DNA from: Kutzneria kofuensis
Lineage (GTDB): Bacteria; Actinomycetota; Actinomycetes; Mycobacteriales; Pseudonocardiaceae
Length of the DNA stretch: 64,000 nucleotides
Assembly (NCBI RefSeq): GCF_014203355.1
Contig: NZ_JACHIR010000001.1
Coordinates: 7,008,038-7,072,037 of the forward strand
Direction: 5' to 3'
In this document: positions 27,404 through 35,773 of the stretch, one piece after another
Layout of the letters: every line of letters starts with the position of its first letter
How positions within the stretch are numbered: the stretch's first letter is position 1
The notes under the pieces: model-generated
What the model was told of the DNA's origin: nothing
Seen by the model: the letters and a program-made list of their open reading frames with translations, nothing else
Database searches by the model: none
Translations under genes and position numbers: made by a program

Positions 27404-28368
27404 CAGAATCCCATCAGGTACATGATCGCGATGTTGCACACCAGCAGCGGCACCGCGGTCGGCAGCTGCGCCTTGATCGGGCCGTAGCGGTCCTTCATCT
27501 CCAACAGCACCGCCGGCACGATGTTGAAGTTCGCCGCCATCGGCGTGCACAGCGTGCCACAGAAGCCGGCGAGCATGCCCACCGCGAACACGATCGCCGG
27601 GTTGCCGTGGAACTGCTGGACCAGCACCGGCCAGCCGACCGCGGCGGTCATCACCGGGAACGCGGCGAACGCGTTGCCCATGATGATCGTGAACAACGCC
27701 ATGCCGAGGCAGTAGACGATCACCGCGAGCAGCAGTGAGCCCTTCGGCAGCACGCCGGAGACGATCGTGCCGACCGCCGTGCCGACGCCCGAGGTGGCGA
27801 ACACCAGGCCCAGCACGGCGAGCATCTGCGGCAGCACCACCGCCCAGCCGATGGACTGCAGCAGGCGGGTTCCCTCCTGCAGGGGGAGGGCGAGCCTGAG
27901 GCCGCCCGCGGGGCGCAGCAGCACGAGGCCGACGGCCGTGGCGACGACCGCGCCGACGCCGAGACCGGTGAGGGTGGCGGTTCCCGTTGCCAGCAGCGGC
28001 TTTCCGCCGACGGTGATCGACGCGACCATCGTGCCGAAGATCAGGGCGACCAGCGGGATCATCAGCGCCGGCACGAAGAGCTTGGCGCGCAGGGTGTTCG
28101 CGGCGGTGATGCGGTCGGCCTGGGTGGTGGTGGCGATTTCCGTCCGGCCGAGGGCGCCGAAGCCGGCGAGGCCGGCGATGACGATCACGGCGATGCCCAG
28201 CGGCCAGGGCGGGGCGGATTTGTCGACCACGAACGTGGAGTAGCAGAAGGACAGGCCCAGCAGCGCCCAGAACGCGGCGCCGCCGTACTGCGCGCGGCGG
28301 TAGCTGAAGCCCGCGCCGACGAGGAAGAACAGGCCACACAGCCAGTACAGCCACTCGGCGTCGATCAT
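27403..28368 (-). CDS. DUF979 membrane protein
   Basis: 321 residues from ATG 28368, overlapping the DUF969 stop as ATGA. About eight to ten hydrophobic segments; MIDAEWLYWLCGLFFLVGAGFS at the N-terminus and GMLAGFCGTLCTPMAANFN near the C-terminus fit DUF979. DUF979 and DUF969 genes are usually adjacent and often next to pcp, so the pair has been suspected to be a two-component permease for pyroglutamyl peptides or 5-oxoproline. That role is inference from context. Confidence 0.85.
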   Translation of the reverse strand: MIDAEWLYWLCGLFFLVGAGFSYRRAQYGGAAFWALLGLSFCYSTFVVDKSAPPWPLGIAVIVIAGLAGFGALGRTEIATTTQADRITAANTLRAKLFVPALMIPLVALIFGTMVASITVGGKPLLATGTATLTGLGVGAVVATAVGLVLLRPAGGLRLALPLQEGTRLLQSIGWAVVLPQMLAVLGLVFATSGVGTAVGTIVSGVLPKGSLLLAVIVYCLGMALFTIIMGNAFAAFPVMTAAVGWPVLVQQFHGNPAIVFAVGMLAGFCGTLCTPMAANFNIVPAVLLEMKDRYGPIKAQLPTAVPLLVCNIAIMYLMGF

Positions 28369-29054
28369 CGCGCCGCCACCTCCGGCTTCGTCGTCGTGCG
28401 GGCGAGGGTGCGGTCCAGCCAGAGCAGGCGGGCGCCGTGGATCAGGTAGGCGCAGATGGCGGTGGGGATCGCCCAGACGGCGATCTGGAGGGCGTCGAGC
28501 TTGAGGTGGTAGGTGGAGTCGACCAGGCTCGTGATCAGGAGGATCGAGCCGACCGCGATGAAGATGTCCTCACCGAAGAACAGGCCCACCGTGTCGGAAC
28601 TGGCGGAGAACGCCTTGACCTTTTCGATCTGGGGGTCGGTGAGTTCGCCGTGGCGGCGGATGGCGGCGGCCAGGGCCATCGGGGAGATCAGCGGGCGGAC
28701 CGTCTGGGCGGGGCCGCACATGCCCGTCAGGCCGAGGGCGGCCGTGCCCTGGCGGATGAGCATGTACGTCGCCAGGAGGCGACCTGTCGTGAGGGCTCGG
28801 AGCTTGCCGATCAGACGGGCGGCCTGTTGCTGGAGGCCGTACCGTTCGAGCAGGCCGATCGCCGGGAGGGTGATCACGTAGATCGTGACCGAGCGGTTCG
28901 TGGCGAAACCGGAGCCGAAGGTGTCCAGGATGGCGACGGGGTTGAGGCCGCCGAGCAGGGCCGTGACGATGCCGGAGACGGTGACGACCAGCATCGGATT
29001 CAGCCGCAGCGCGAAGCCGATCACCACCAGGGCGACGCCGATGAGGACGACCAT
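28365..29054 (-). CDS. DUF969 membrane protein
   Basis: 229 residues from ATG 29054, with AAGGAGG 4 bases upstream (the ATG at 29105 lacks a site). Five to six hydrophobic segments; the N-terminus VVLIGVALVVIGFALRLNPM and the polar motif TGMCGPAQTVRPLISPMA are as in DUF969. First gene of the DUF969-DUF979-pcp operon. A possible operator lies 40-60 bases upstream. Confidence 0.85.
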   Translation of the reverse strand: MVVLIGVALVVIGFALRLNPMLVVTVSGIVTALLGGLNPVAILDTFGSGFATNRSVTIYVITLPAIGLLERYGLQQQAARLIGKLRALTTGRLLATYMLIRQGTAALGLTGMCGPAQTVRPLISPMALAAAIRRHGELTDPQIEKVKAFSASSDTVGLFFGEDIFIAVGSILLITSLVDSTYHLKLDALQIAVWAIPTAICAYLIHGARLLWLDRTLARTTTKPEVAAR

Positions 29055-29093
29055 GTGACCTCCTTCACGGGATGGGGTCCCTGGAGGGTAGGT

Positions 29094-29114
29094 CTTGTTC
29101 AACAATCCTACAAG
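29094..29114 (-). promoter_or_regulatory. Candidate GntR/FadR-type operator
   Basis: Arms CTTGT and ACAAG separated by 11 bases, located 40-60 bases upstream of DUF969. The layout TTGT-N-rich centre-ACAA is like sites bound by FadR-subfamily GntR regulators. No GntR gene lies next to this operon, so the regulator would be elsewhere. Confidence 0.4.
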
Positions 29115-29269
29115 ATGGGGTTACGGTGGGTAGTGGGGGTGGGTGCGCGGTTTGGGGTAGCGGAGGTTGGTGAGGGGATGCCGTCGTTGCCGGGCCGCCC
29201 TTTCCCTCTTGCCGCTTTTTGCCTCACCGTCCTCGGCGGCATCTGCCTCGGCGGCGTATGCCTTTGTGT

Positions 29270-29755
29270 TCAGTGTTCGAAGGGTGGTTGGTGTAGTGGC
29301 GGCCTTGCGGGGTGGTCCAATGGGTGGTGCCGTCGGGAGTCATTCGCACCGTGGACCTTCTGGCGAACAACGGACTGCTCGGTCTGGTGGGTGGCCAGGG
29401 CTACTTCGGTCGTGTCGCCAAGCGCGTTCAACAGCCGCATGGCGACGTGCCCAAGCCGCGCCTGAGCCTTCCGGGCCACGACAATGGCGGCGAGCATCCC
29501 CTGTGCTGACAACCGTTCAGGATCCGCGCCCATGGGCAGATCAAAGACGGCGCCGGTCGGCACTGCCTTCTCCAACTCTGAGGCGAGTCCATACCTCAAA
29601 GAATACTCGTAAACAAGATCGAACTCGAATCGCCGGTGGGCGAAATGGCAATGCGAAAACAGGCTGAAGATTGGTTCGGGTATGTCACCGATTTGGGTGA
29701 AATTACCGACTTTCGGCGGGTGGCGGGGGGAGGGGAGGGGCGCTGAACTGGTGGA
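29270..29755 (-). pseudogene. Headless coding remnant, unknown family
   Basis: The minus frame is open from 29755 to a stop at 29270 but has no ATG or GTG near its beginning; the only start is a TTG at 29599. The translated stretch reads like real protein (GDIPEPIFSLFSHCHFAH, then LASELEKAVPTGAVFDLP, then ARLGHVAMRLLNALGD), while the last 25 residues turn into His/Pro-rich noise. Third-position GC is lower than in neighbours. I do not recognise the family. It may be a decayed, truncated gene, or a real gene with a TTG start. Confidence 0.4.
29718..29740 (+). promoter_or_regulatory. G-rich tract, potential G-quadruplex
   Basis: Four runs of three or more G (GGG, GGGGGG, GGGG, GGGG) separated by 4, 1 and 1 bases on the plus strand, about 58 bases upstream of the protease start codon. 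The pattern satisfies the usual G-quadruplex rule. A regulatory role is inference. Confidence 0.4.
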
Positions 29756-29798
29756 CTACTGCTACACGGTGTCACTGTCCTGGGAAGGATCCCCTGCC

Positions 29799-30623
29799 AT
29801 GCGCAAGCCCGGCCTCAGCGCACTGCTCGGCACACTGTTCGGCGCCCTGCTCGCGACCACGGCGGTCACAGCACCGACGGCAACCGCCGCGCCGTCGGCC
29901 ATCGACTTCTCCGGCACCGTCGCCCTGAGCAACTGCTCGGGCTCCCTGGTCAAACTGGCCAGCGCCCCCACCTCGGGCCCGGCCCTCGTCCTCACCAACG
30001 GCCACTGCTACGAGGGCGGCTTCCTCAGCCCGGGCCAGGTCCTGGTGAACAAGTCCTCCACGAGGTCCTTCACCCTGCTCTCCCCGACGGGCAGCAACAG
30101 GGCGACCCTGCGCGCCACCAAGGTCGCCTACGCCACGATGACCGACACGGACATCACGCTCTACCAACTCAACACCACCTACGACGCGATCAGGTCCAGC
30201 TACGGCATCAGCCCGCTGGAGATCGCCACCACCCACCCGACGGCGGGCACGGCGATCAAGGTGGTCTCCGGCTACTGGAAGCGCATCTACAGCTGCAACA
30301 TCGACGGCTTCGTCTACCGCCTCAAGGAAGGCGACTGGACCTGGAAGGACTCGATCCGCTACACGTCCACCTGCAACACCATCGGCGGCACCTCCGGCTC
30401 GCCCATCGAGGACCCCAACGGCAAGCTCATCGGCATCAACAACACGGGCAACGAGGACGGCGAGCGCTGCACCGTCGACAACCCCTGTGAGGTCGACCAG
30501 AGCGGCAACGTCACCGTGCACCAGGGAACGAACTACGGCGAGGAGACCTACCTCCTGGCCGGCTGCATGACGGGCAGCACGGTCGACCTGACCAAGGCCG
30601 GCTGCGCGCTCCCGAAGCCGTAG
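29799..30623 (+). CDS. Secreted trypsin/V8-like serine protease
   Basis: 274 residues from ATG 29799, with GAAGGA about 9 bases upstream. A signal peptide covers residues 1-31 (ending TATAAP). The S1-family triad is visible: His in LTNGHCYEGG, Asp in TDTDITLYQL, and Ser in GGTSGSPI; the oxyanion region is intact. Cys pairs (CSGS/GHC, YSCNI/TSTC, CTVDNPC) suggest disulfides. No pro-domain is obvious between the signal peptide and the protease domain. It is convergent with the LacI gene 4 bases away. Confidence 0.9.
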   Translation: MRKPGLSALLGTLFGALLATTAVTAPTATAAPSAIDFSGTVALSNCSGSLVKLASAPTSGPALVLTNGHCYEGGFLSPGQVLVNKSSTRSFTLLSPTGSNRATLRATKVAYATMTDTDITLYQLNTTYDAIRSSYGISPLEIATTHPTAGTAIKVVSGYWKRIYSCNIDGFVYRLKEGDWTWKDSIRYTSTCNTIGGTSGSPIEDPNGKLIGINNTGNEDGERCTVDNPCEVDQSGNVTVHQGTNYGEETYLLAGCMTGSTVDLTKAGCALPKP

Positions 30624-30627
30624 CGAC

Positions 30628-31614
30628 TCAGGCCGGCGGCGCCGTGGTCGCGCGCACGATGAGCTGGGTGTCCAGCTCATCGTGCCGCACCTCGGCGTCC
30701 CGGTTGGCCAACCGGTCCAGCAGCAGGTCCACGGCCAGTCGCCCGGCCGGCACCACCGGCATCGCCACCGTGGTCAAGGGCGGCTGGCACAGCGCCCCGA
30801 ACATCAGGTCGTCGAAGCCGGTGAGCGACACGTCGTCCGGCACCCGCACGCCGCGATCCCGCAGCCGTGCCAGCACACCGAGCGCCATGATGTCGTTGTA
30901 CGCCACGATCGCCGTGACGTTCTCCGCCATCGCCAGGTCCGCCGCCTGCAGACCGCCTTCGTAGCGGGGCGGGAACGGTCCCATGTCCACCAGGTCCACG
31001 TCGTGCTTCTGCACGGCGATGCGCAGGCCCCGACGGCGCTCCTTGTTGGACCACGAAGTGCGAGGCCCGTTCAGGTAGGCGATGCGGTGGTGGCCGAGGG
31101 CCACCAGGTGGTCGATGACCTGCCGCATGCCGGAGCCGCTGTTCATCAGCGCTGCCGGCACGCTCCGCATCCGCCGGTTCAGCAGCACCAGGGTCGTCGT
31201 GTCGGCCAGCTCCCGCACCTGCTGCTCGTCGATGCCCGGCGAGCACAGGATCACGCCGTCGACCTGCTTGGCCATGGCGCGCACCAGCTGCTCCTCGGCC
31301 GCCGGGTCCTCGTCGCTGTCCGCGACGAACACCGCGTGGCTGGCCATCCGGGCCTGGTTCTGCACGCCCTTGAGCACCCCGGTGAAGAACGGGTTGTTCA
31401 GGTCGGGCACCACGATGCCGATGTTGCCGGTCTTGCCGGTGATCAGCCCGCGGGCCGCCAGATTGGGCTGGTAGCCCAGGTCGGCCGCGACCGCGAGGAC
31501 CCGTTCCCTGGTCGTCGCGCGGACCAGGTCGGGGGACGTCAGCGCGCGCGACACCGTGGCGACCGACACCTGTGCCTGCCGCGCCACGTCGCGGATGGTC
31601 ACCGCCACCGACAC
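30628..31614 (-). CDS. LacI-family regulator
   Basis: 328 residues from GTG 31614 (GAAGG 7 bases upstream); GTG 31608 or 31602 are also possible. The N-terminal helix-turn-helix VTIRDVARQAQVSVATVSRAL is canonical, followed by a periplasmic-binding-like ligand domain with NIGIVVPDLNNPFF and GFDD motifs. It lies 45 bases downstream of the dehydratase gene on the same strand, and a LacI-type palindrome precedes the dehydratase. It therefore probably represses its own operon and is released by a sugar or sugar acid. Confidence 0.93.
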   Translation of the reverse strand: MSVAVTIRDVARQAQVSVATVSRALTSPDLVRATTRERVLAVAADLGYQPNLAARGLITGKTGNIGIVVPDLNNPFFTGVLKGVQNQARMASHAVFVADSDEDPAAEEQLVRAMAKQVDGVILCSPGIDEQQVRELADTTTLVLLNRRMRSVPAALMNSGSGMRQVIDHLVALGHHRIAYLNGPRTSWSNKERRRGLRIAVQKHDVDLVDMGPFPPRYEGGLQAADLAMAENVTAIVAYNDIMALGVLARLRDRGVRVPDDVSLTGFDDLMFGALCQPPLTTVAMPVVPAGRLAVDLLLDRLANRDAEVRHDELDTQLIVRATTAPPA

Positions 31615-31659
31615 CCACCTGCCTTCCTGCAGCAACCGGAACTGTACGGGATCTTCGCG

Positions 31660-33366
31660 TCAGGTCGCGTCAGGTTCCGGAGTGCGACCCGGCTGGGCCA
31701 GGAAGTCGAAGTCGCAGCCCTGGTCCGCCTGCATGATGTGCCGGCTGAACATGGCCCCGTAGCCTCGGGTGTAGCGCGGCTCCGGCGGCGTCCACGCCGC
31801 CCGCCGGCGGGCCAGTTCCGCGTCGTCGACATGCATGTGCAAAAGCCGTTTCGTCACGTCCAACGTGATGAGGTCACCGGTTCGGAGTAATGCGAGCGGT
31901 CCGCCGACGTGTGATTCGGGTGCAACATGCAATACGCAAGTGCCGTAACTGGTGCCGCTCATTCGCGCGTCGGAAATCCGTACCACATCGCGGATGCCCT
32001 CACGCAGCAGCTTTTTCGGGATCGGCAGCATTCCGTGTTCCGGCATGCCCGGACCGCCGAGCGGGCCGGCGCCCCGCAGCACCAGCACCGAGTCCGCGGT
32101 GACGGGCAGGTCCTCGTCGTCGATGCGGCGCTGCAGGTCCCCGTAGCCGTCGAAGACGATCGCCGGGCCGGTGTGGCTGAGCAGCTCGGGGCGGGCCGCG
32201 ATGGGCTTGATGACGGCCCCGTCCGGCGCGAGGTTCCCTCGCAGCACGGCCAGTCCGCCGTCGGCGGCCAGTGGATCGTCGAGCGTGCGGATGACCTCGT
32301 CGTTGAACACTTCCGCGCCCGCAAGGGTTTCGCCGAAGGTCTTGCCGGACGCGGTCATCCGGTCCAGGTGCAGGCGGTCGCGTAGCCGGGTCAGCAGGCC
32401 GCGCAGCCCGCCGGCGTAGTAGAAGTCCTCCATGAGAAACCGGCCGCTCGGGCGAAGATCGGCCAGCACGGGGACGGTTCGCGAGGCCTCGTCGAAGTCG
32501 TCGGCGGAGATCTTCACGCCGGTGCGGTTGGCCATCGCGACCAGGTGGATGACGGCGTTGGTGGAGCCGCCCAGCGCCAGCACGGTGGTGATGGCGTCCC
32601 GGTAGGCGCGCTCGTCCAGCAGCATGGACGGCCGCAGGTCCTCCCGGACCATGTCGACGATGCGCATGCCGGACGCCGCCGCCATCCGCTCGTGGCCGGA
32701 GTCGACGGCCGGGATCGACGCCGCCCCCGGCAGGGTCATGCCCAGCACCTCGGCGACGGAGGTCATCGTGGAGGCGGTGCCCATGGTCATGCAGTGGCCG
32801 GGGGAGCGGGCGAGGCCCTCCTCGAGCTCGCTCCACTGCCGGTCGTCGACGAGCCCGGCGCGGCGGTCGTCCCAGTACTTCCACATGTCGCTGCCGCTGC
32901 CCAGCACCTCGCCGCGCCAGTTGCCGCGCAGCATGGGGCCGGCCGGGACGAAGATCGCCGGCAGGTCCATGCTGGCCGCGCCCATCAGCAGCGCGGGCGT
33001 GGTCTTGTCGCAGCCGCCCATCAGCACGGCCCCGTCGACGGGGTAGGAGCGCAGCAGTTCCTCGGTCTCCATCGCCAGCAGGTTGCGGTACAGCATGGCG
33101 GTGGGCTTCTGGAACGTCTCGCCGCCCATCGAGCCGGCCGGCAGCTCGACCGGGTAGCCGCCGGCCTGCCACACGCCGCGCTTGACCGCCTCGGCGCGTT
33201 CCCGCAGGTGGCTGTGGCAGGGGTTGAGGTCGGTCCACGTGTTGACGATGGCGATGACGGGTTTGCCCAGGTGCTCGGGCCCGCCGATGCCCAGCTGGCG
33301 GGTCCGGGTCCGGTGGCTGAACGCGCGCAGGCCCTCGCCCTCGTACCACCGTTGACTGCGCAACAT
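31660..33366 (-). CDS. IlvD/Edd-family sugar-acid dehydratase
   Basis: 568 residues from ATG 33366, with AAGGAGG 9 bases upstream. Cluster-binding Cys residues are in NPCHSHLR, MGGCDKTTPA and PGHCMTMGTASTM, and the C-terminal domain has ISDARMSGTSYGT. The pattern SGSDMWKYWDD and linkage to a LacI regulator favour a pentonate-type dehydratase (arabinonate or xylonate group, [2Fe-2S]) over the biosynthetic IlvD, which is usually about 615 residues. It converts an aldonate to the 2-keto-3-deoxy acid. The exact substrate cannot be read from sequence. Confidence 0.88.
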   Translation of the reverse strand: MLRSQRWYEGEGLRAFSHRTRTRQLGIGGPEHLGKPVIAIVNTWTDLNPCHSHLRERAEAVKRGVWQAGGYPVELPAGSMGGETFQKPTAMLYRNLLAMETEELLRSYPVDGAVLMGGCDKTTPALLMGAASMDLPAIFVPAGPMLRGNWRGEVLGSGSDMWKYWDDRRAGLVDDRQWSELEEGLARSPGHCMTMGTASTMTSVAEVLGMTLPGAASIPAVDSGHERMAAASGMRIVDMVREDLRPSMLLDERAYRDAITTVLALGGSTNAVIHLVAMANRTGVKISADDFDEASRTVPVLADLRPSGRFLMEDFYYAGGLRGLLTRLRDRLHLDRMTASGKTFGETLAGAEVFNDEVIRTLDDPLAADGGLAVLRGNLAPDGAVIKPIAARPELLSHTGPAIVFDGYGDLQRRIDDEDLPVTADSVLVLRGAGPLGGPGMPEHGMLPIPKKLLREGIRDVVRISDARMSGTSYGTCVLHVAPESHVGGPLALLRTGDLITLDVTKRLLHMHVDDAELARRRAAWTPPEPRYTRGYGAMFSRHIMQADQGCDFDFLAQPGRTPEPDAT

Positions 33367-33400
33367 CCGCTCGCTCCTCCTTCGCTCTGGACACCGCCAT

Positions 33401-33416
33401 TGAAAACGTTTACTGT
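33401..33416. promoter_or_regulatory. LacI-type operator upstream of dehydratase
   Basis: TGAAAACGTTTACTGT contains the near-palindrome TGAAAACGTTTAC, matching the classic LacI-family core (AAACGTTT). It starts 35 bases before the dehydratase start codon. The adjacent LacI gene is the likely binder. Confidence 0.7.
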
Positions 33417-33459
33417 GTGTTTCAGCAACCAGGGTACGCCCCAGGGAGCAGCACAGACC

Positions 33460-33504
33460 CCGGTGTGGGTTGACATGCGCGGCGGCTTCGTCAACCCACA
33501 CCGG
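33460..33504. repeat. Perfect 15-bp inverted repeat
   Basis: CCGGTGTGGGTTGAC at 33460-33474 is exactly complementary to 33490-33504, with a 15-base spacer. It lies in the divergent region between the dehydratase gene (minus) and the GGDEF gene (plus), so a simple terminator role is unlikely. A second operator, a leader hairpin or part of a small RNA are possible. Confidence 0.6.
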
Positions 33505-33669
33505 CCCTAGTGCCCGGCAACGTGAAACATGCCCCGAAATGCGTTGTGCTCTTTCGTCTCCGGTCTTTGGCACGGCCGTCCCAGCGTTATCCCCTATCCT
33601 GAGCCGTACGTGATCGGGATGGGGACGGTGACAGATCCGTCGGCCAATTCCGGATGAGAGGGTGCTTGC

Positions 33670-35772
33670 ATGGGCGCGAGGGGTCCGCGTACCGACAACG
33701 ACCGGTTGTGGATCGGCTACCTGTCGGCGGGCGCCCTGGTGATGCTCGCCTACTACCTCGTCCCCCCGGACGGGGCCGGCGCCGGCGTCAGAATCACCCT
33801 CTACTGCCTCGACAGCGCCTCCGCCGCCGTGATGGTGATCATCGGCCTGATCCGGCACCGGCCGCGGCCGCAGCTGCCGTGGCTGCTGCTCGGCCTGAGC
33901 CAGGTCGTCTACGCCGCCGCCGACACCAGCTTCTACGTCGCCCACTACGCGTTCGACAACCTGGAGTACCCCGGCGTCGCCGACCCGCTGTACGTCGCGC
34001 ACTACCCGCTCGTGGTCGCCGGCCTGATGCTGCTGATCCGCCGCCGCACCCCCGGCCGTGACCTGCCCGGCGTGCTGGACGCCGCCGTGATCGGGGTCGG
34101 CGCGGCGATGCTGTCCTGGCTGTTCCTGATCGCCCCGAACGCCCGGCTGGACGCGCCGGTGGTCGTCAAGGCGTTCTCGCTCGCGTACCCGGTGCTCGAC
34201 CTGCTGATGCTGACCGTCGCGCTGCGGCTGATCCTGGGCGGCGGGCGCAGGCCGGCCTCGTTCTTCCTGTTGACGTTCAACATGCTGGCGTTCGTCGCCG
34301 CCGACACGATGTACGTGTCACAGCAGCTTGACGGAACCTATGTGACCGGCAACTTCCTGGACGCCATCTGGCTGGCCGGGAACCTCGCGCTGGGCGCGGC
34401 CGCGCTGCATCCGACGATGGCTCGGCTCACCGATCCGTCCCCGGTTCGGGACGCCAGCATCGGCCCCGCCCGCATCGCCGCGCTGTGCGGGGCCGCGCTG
34501 ATCGCCCCGGTCACGCTGTACATCCAGAGCGCCCGCGGCGACCTGCGAGACATCCCCGTGATCGCGCTGGCCTGTGCGCTGCTGTTCGGGTTGACGATCG
34601 CTCGGCTTGCCGGGCTGGTGTCCGACCAGCGGCGGCTGGCCATCACCGACGCGCTCACCGGCCTGCACACCCGACGGTTCTTCGAGGCCCAGCTGCCGAT
34701 CGAGGTGGCACGGGCGCGGCGGGCCGGCAGCTCGCTCGCCGTGTTCATCGTGGACGTCGACCACTTCAAGTCGATCAACGACCACTACGGGCACCCCGCC
34801 GGCGACCAGGCGCTGATCGAGATCGCCGCCCGGCTGCGCGGCGCGGCCCGCGGCGGGGACGTGCTGGCCCGGTACGGCGGCGAGGAGTTCGCGCTGCTGG
34901 TGCCCGAGGCCAGCCTGAGCGAGCTGGCCACCATCGCCGAGCGGCTGCGGATGCGGGTCGCCAGCAGCCCGGTCGCGCTGTCCGAGGACACGTGGATCGC
35001 CGTGACCGTGTCCGTCGGCGCCGCCTGCTTCCCGTTGCACGGCGACAGTCCCAACGAGCTCGTCGCCACCGCCGACCGCGCGCTCTACGTGGCCAAGGCG
35101 CGGGGCCGGGACCGGGTGGTCGTCGGCGAGGCGGCCGCGACCAACACCGCCGTCGTCACCGACCACACGGCGATGATCGACTACCTCAGCCACGTCGCCG
35201 ACGAGGTCGACGCCCTGCTGCACGCGCACGACCACAGCCTGGCCATCAGCCGCTGGGCGCACACCCTGGCGACCGCGCTCGGCCAGGACGAGGCCACCGC
35301 CCGCAACGCCGAGCTCGCCGGGCGGCTGCACGACATCGGCAAGATCGTCATCCCGGAGGCCGTGCTGACCAAGCCCACCGCCCTCACCGAGGACGAGTGG
35401 CGGCTGGTCCGGCAGCACCCCGAGTACGGCTACCGGCTGGCCCGCATGGTGCCCGGCTTCGGCGTCGTCGCCGACATCATCCGCCAGCACCACGAGCGCT
35501 ACGACGGCAACGGCTACCCCTCGCGGCTGGTCGGCAACGGCATCCGGGTCGAGGCCCGCGTGCTGGCCATCTGCGACTCCTGGGCCGCCATGCTCGTCGA
35601 CCGGCCCTACCAGCCGGCGCTGAGCGTCGAGGCCGCCGCCGAGCAGCTGCGCCAGGGCCGCGGCACCCAGTTCGACCCGGACGTCGTCGACCTGTTCCTG
35701 GACCTGCTGAGCAAGGGTCAGGTCGGCGACCTGAAGAGGCCGACCGAGCTGACCCCCGAGCAGCAGCCCTGA
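33670..35772 (+). CDS. Membrane GGDEF plus HD-GYP protein (c-di-GMP turnover)
   Basis: 700 residues from ATG 33670, with GAGAGGG upstream. Residues 15-310 hold about eight membrane helices. The GGDEF domain follows (about 325-485) with DALTGLHTRRFF and an intact active-site YGGEEF at 402-407. The C-terminal HD-GYP domain (about 500-690) has HD at 554-555 in LHDIGKIVIPE, plus HHERYDGNGYP. GGDEF makes cyclic di-GMP and HD-GYP degrades it, so this may be a bifunctional or switchable enzyme sensing a membrane signal. Both catalytic signatures look intact. Confidence 0.93.
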   Translation: MGARGPRTDNDRLWIGYLSAGALVMLAYYLVPPDGAGAGVRITLYCLDSASAAVMVIIGLIRHRPRPQLPWLLLGLSQVVYAAADTSFYVAHYAFDNLEYPGVADPLYVAHYPLVVAGLMLLIRRRTPGRDLPGVLDAAVIGVGAAMLSWLFLIAPNARLDAPVVVKAFSLAYPVLDLLMLTVALRLILGGGRRPASFFLLTFNMLAFVAADTMYVSQQLDGTYVTGNFLDAIWLAGNLALGAAALHPTMARLTDPSPVRDASIGPARIAALCGAALIAPVTLYIQSARGDLRDIPVIALACALLFGLTIARLAGLVSDQRRLAITDALTGLHTRRFFEAQLPIEVARARRAGSSLAVFIVDVDHFKSINDHYGHPAGDQALIEIAARLRGAARGGDVLARYGGEEFALLVPEASLSELATIAERLRMRVASSPVALSEDTWIAVTVSVGAACFPLHGDSPNELVATADRALYVAKARGRDRVVVGEAAATNTAVVTDHTAMIDYLSHVADEVDALLHAHDHSLAISRWAHTLATALGQDEATARNAELAGRLHDIGKIVIPEAVLTKPTALTEDEWRLVRQHPEYGYRLARMVPGFGVVADIIRQHHERYDGNGYPSRLVGNGIRVEARVLAICDSWAAMLVDRPYQPALSVEAAAEQLRQGRGTQFDPDVVDLFLDLLSKGQVGDLKRPTELTPEQQP

Positions 35773-35773
35773 C

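Larger units (their letters stand above)
29115..29798. other. Gene-poor stretch between DUF969 operon and protease
   Basis: About 680 bases with mixed composition: G/T-rich at 29115-29170, a possible headless coding remnant on the minus strand (29270-29755), an AT-richer patch at 29590-29700 and a G-rich tract at 29718-29740. No tRNA, intact transposase or long repeat is visible. Confidence 0.4.

Noticed and set aside
29167-29667. Plus-strand open frame between DUF969 and the protease
   Set aside because: Arg/Ser/Ala-rich without motifs; the minus-strand frame over the same bases reads more like protein.
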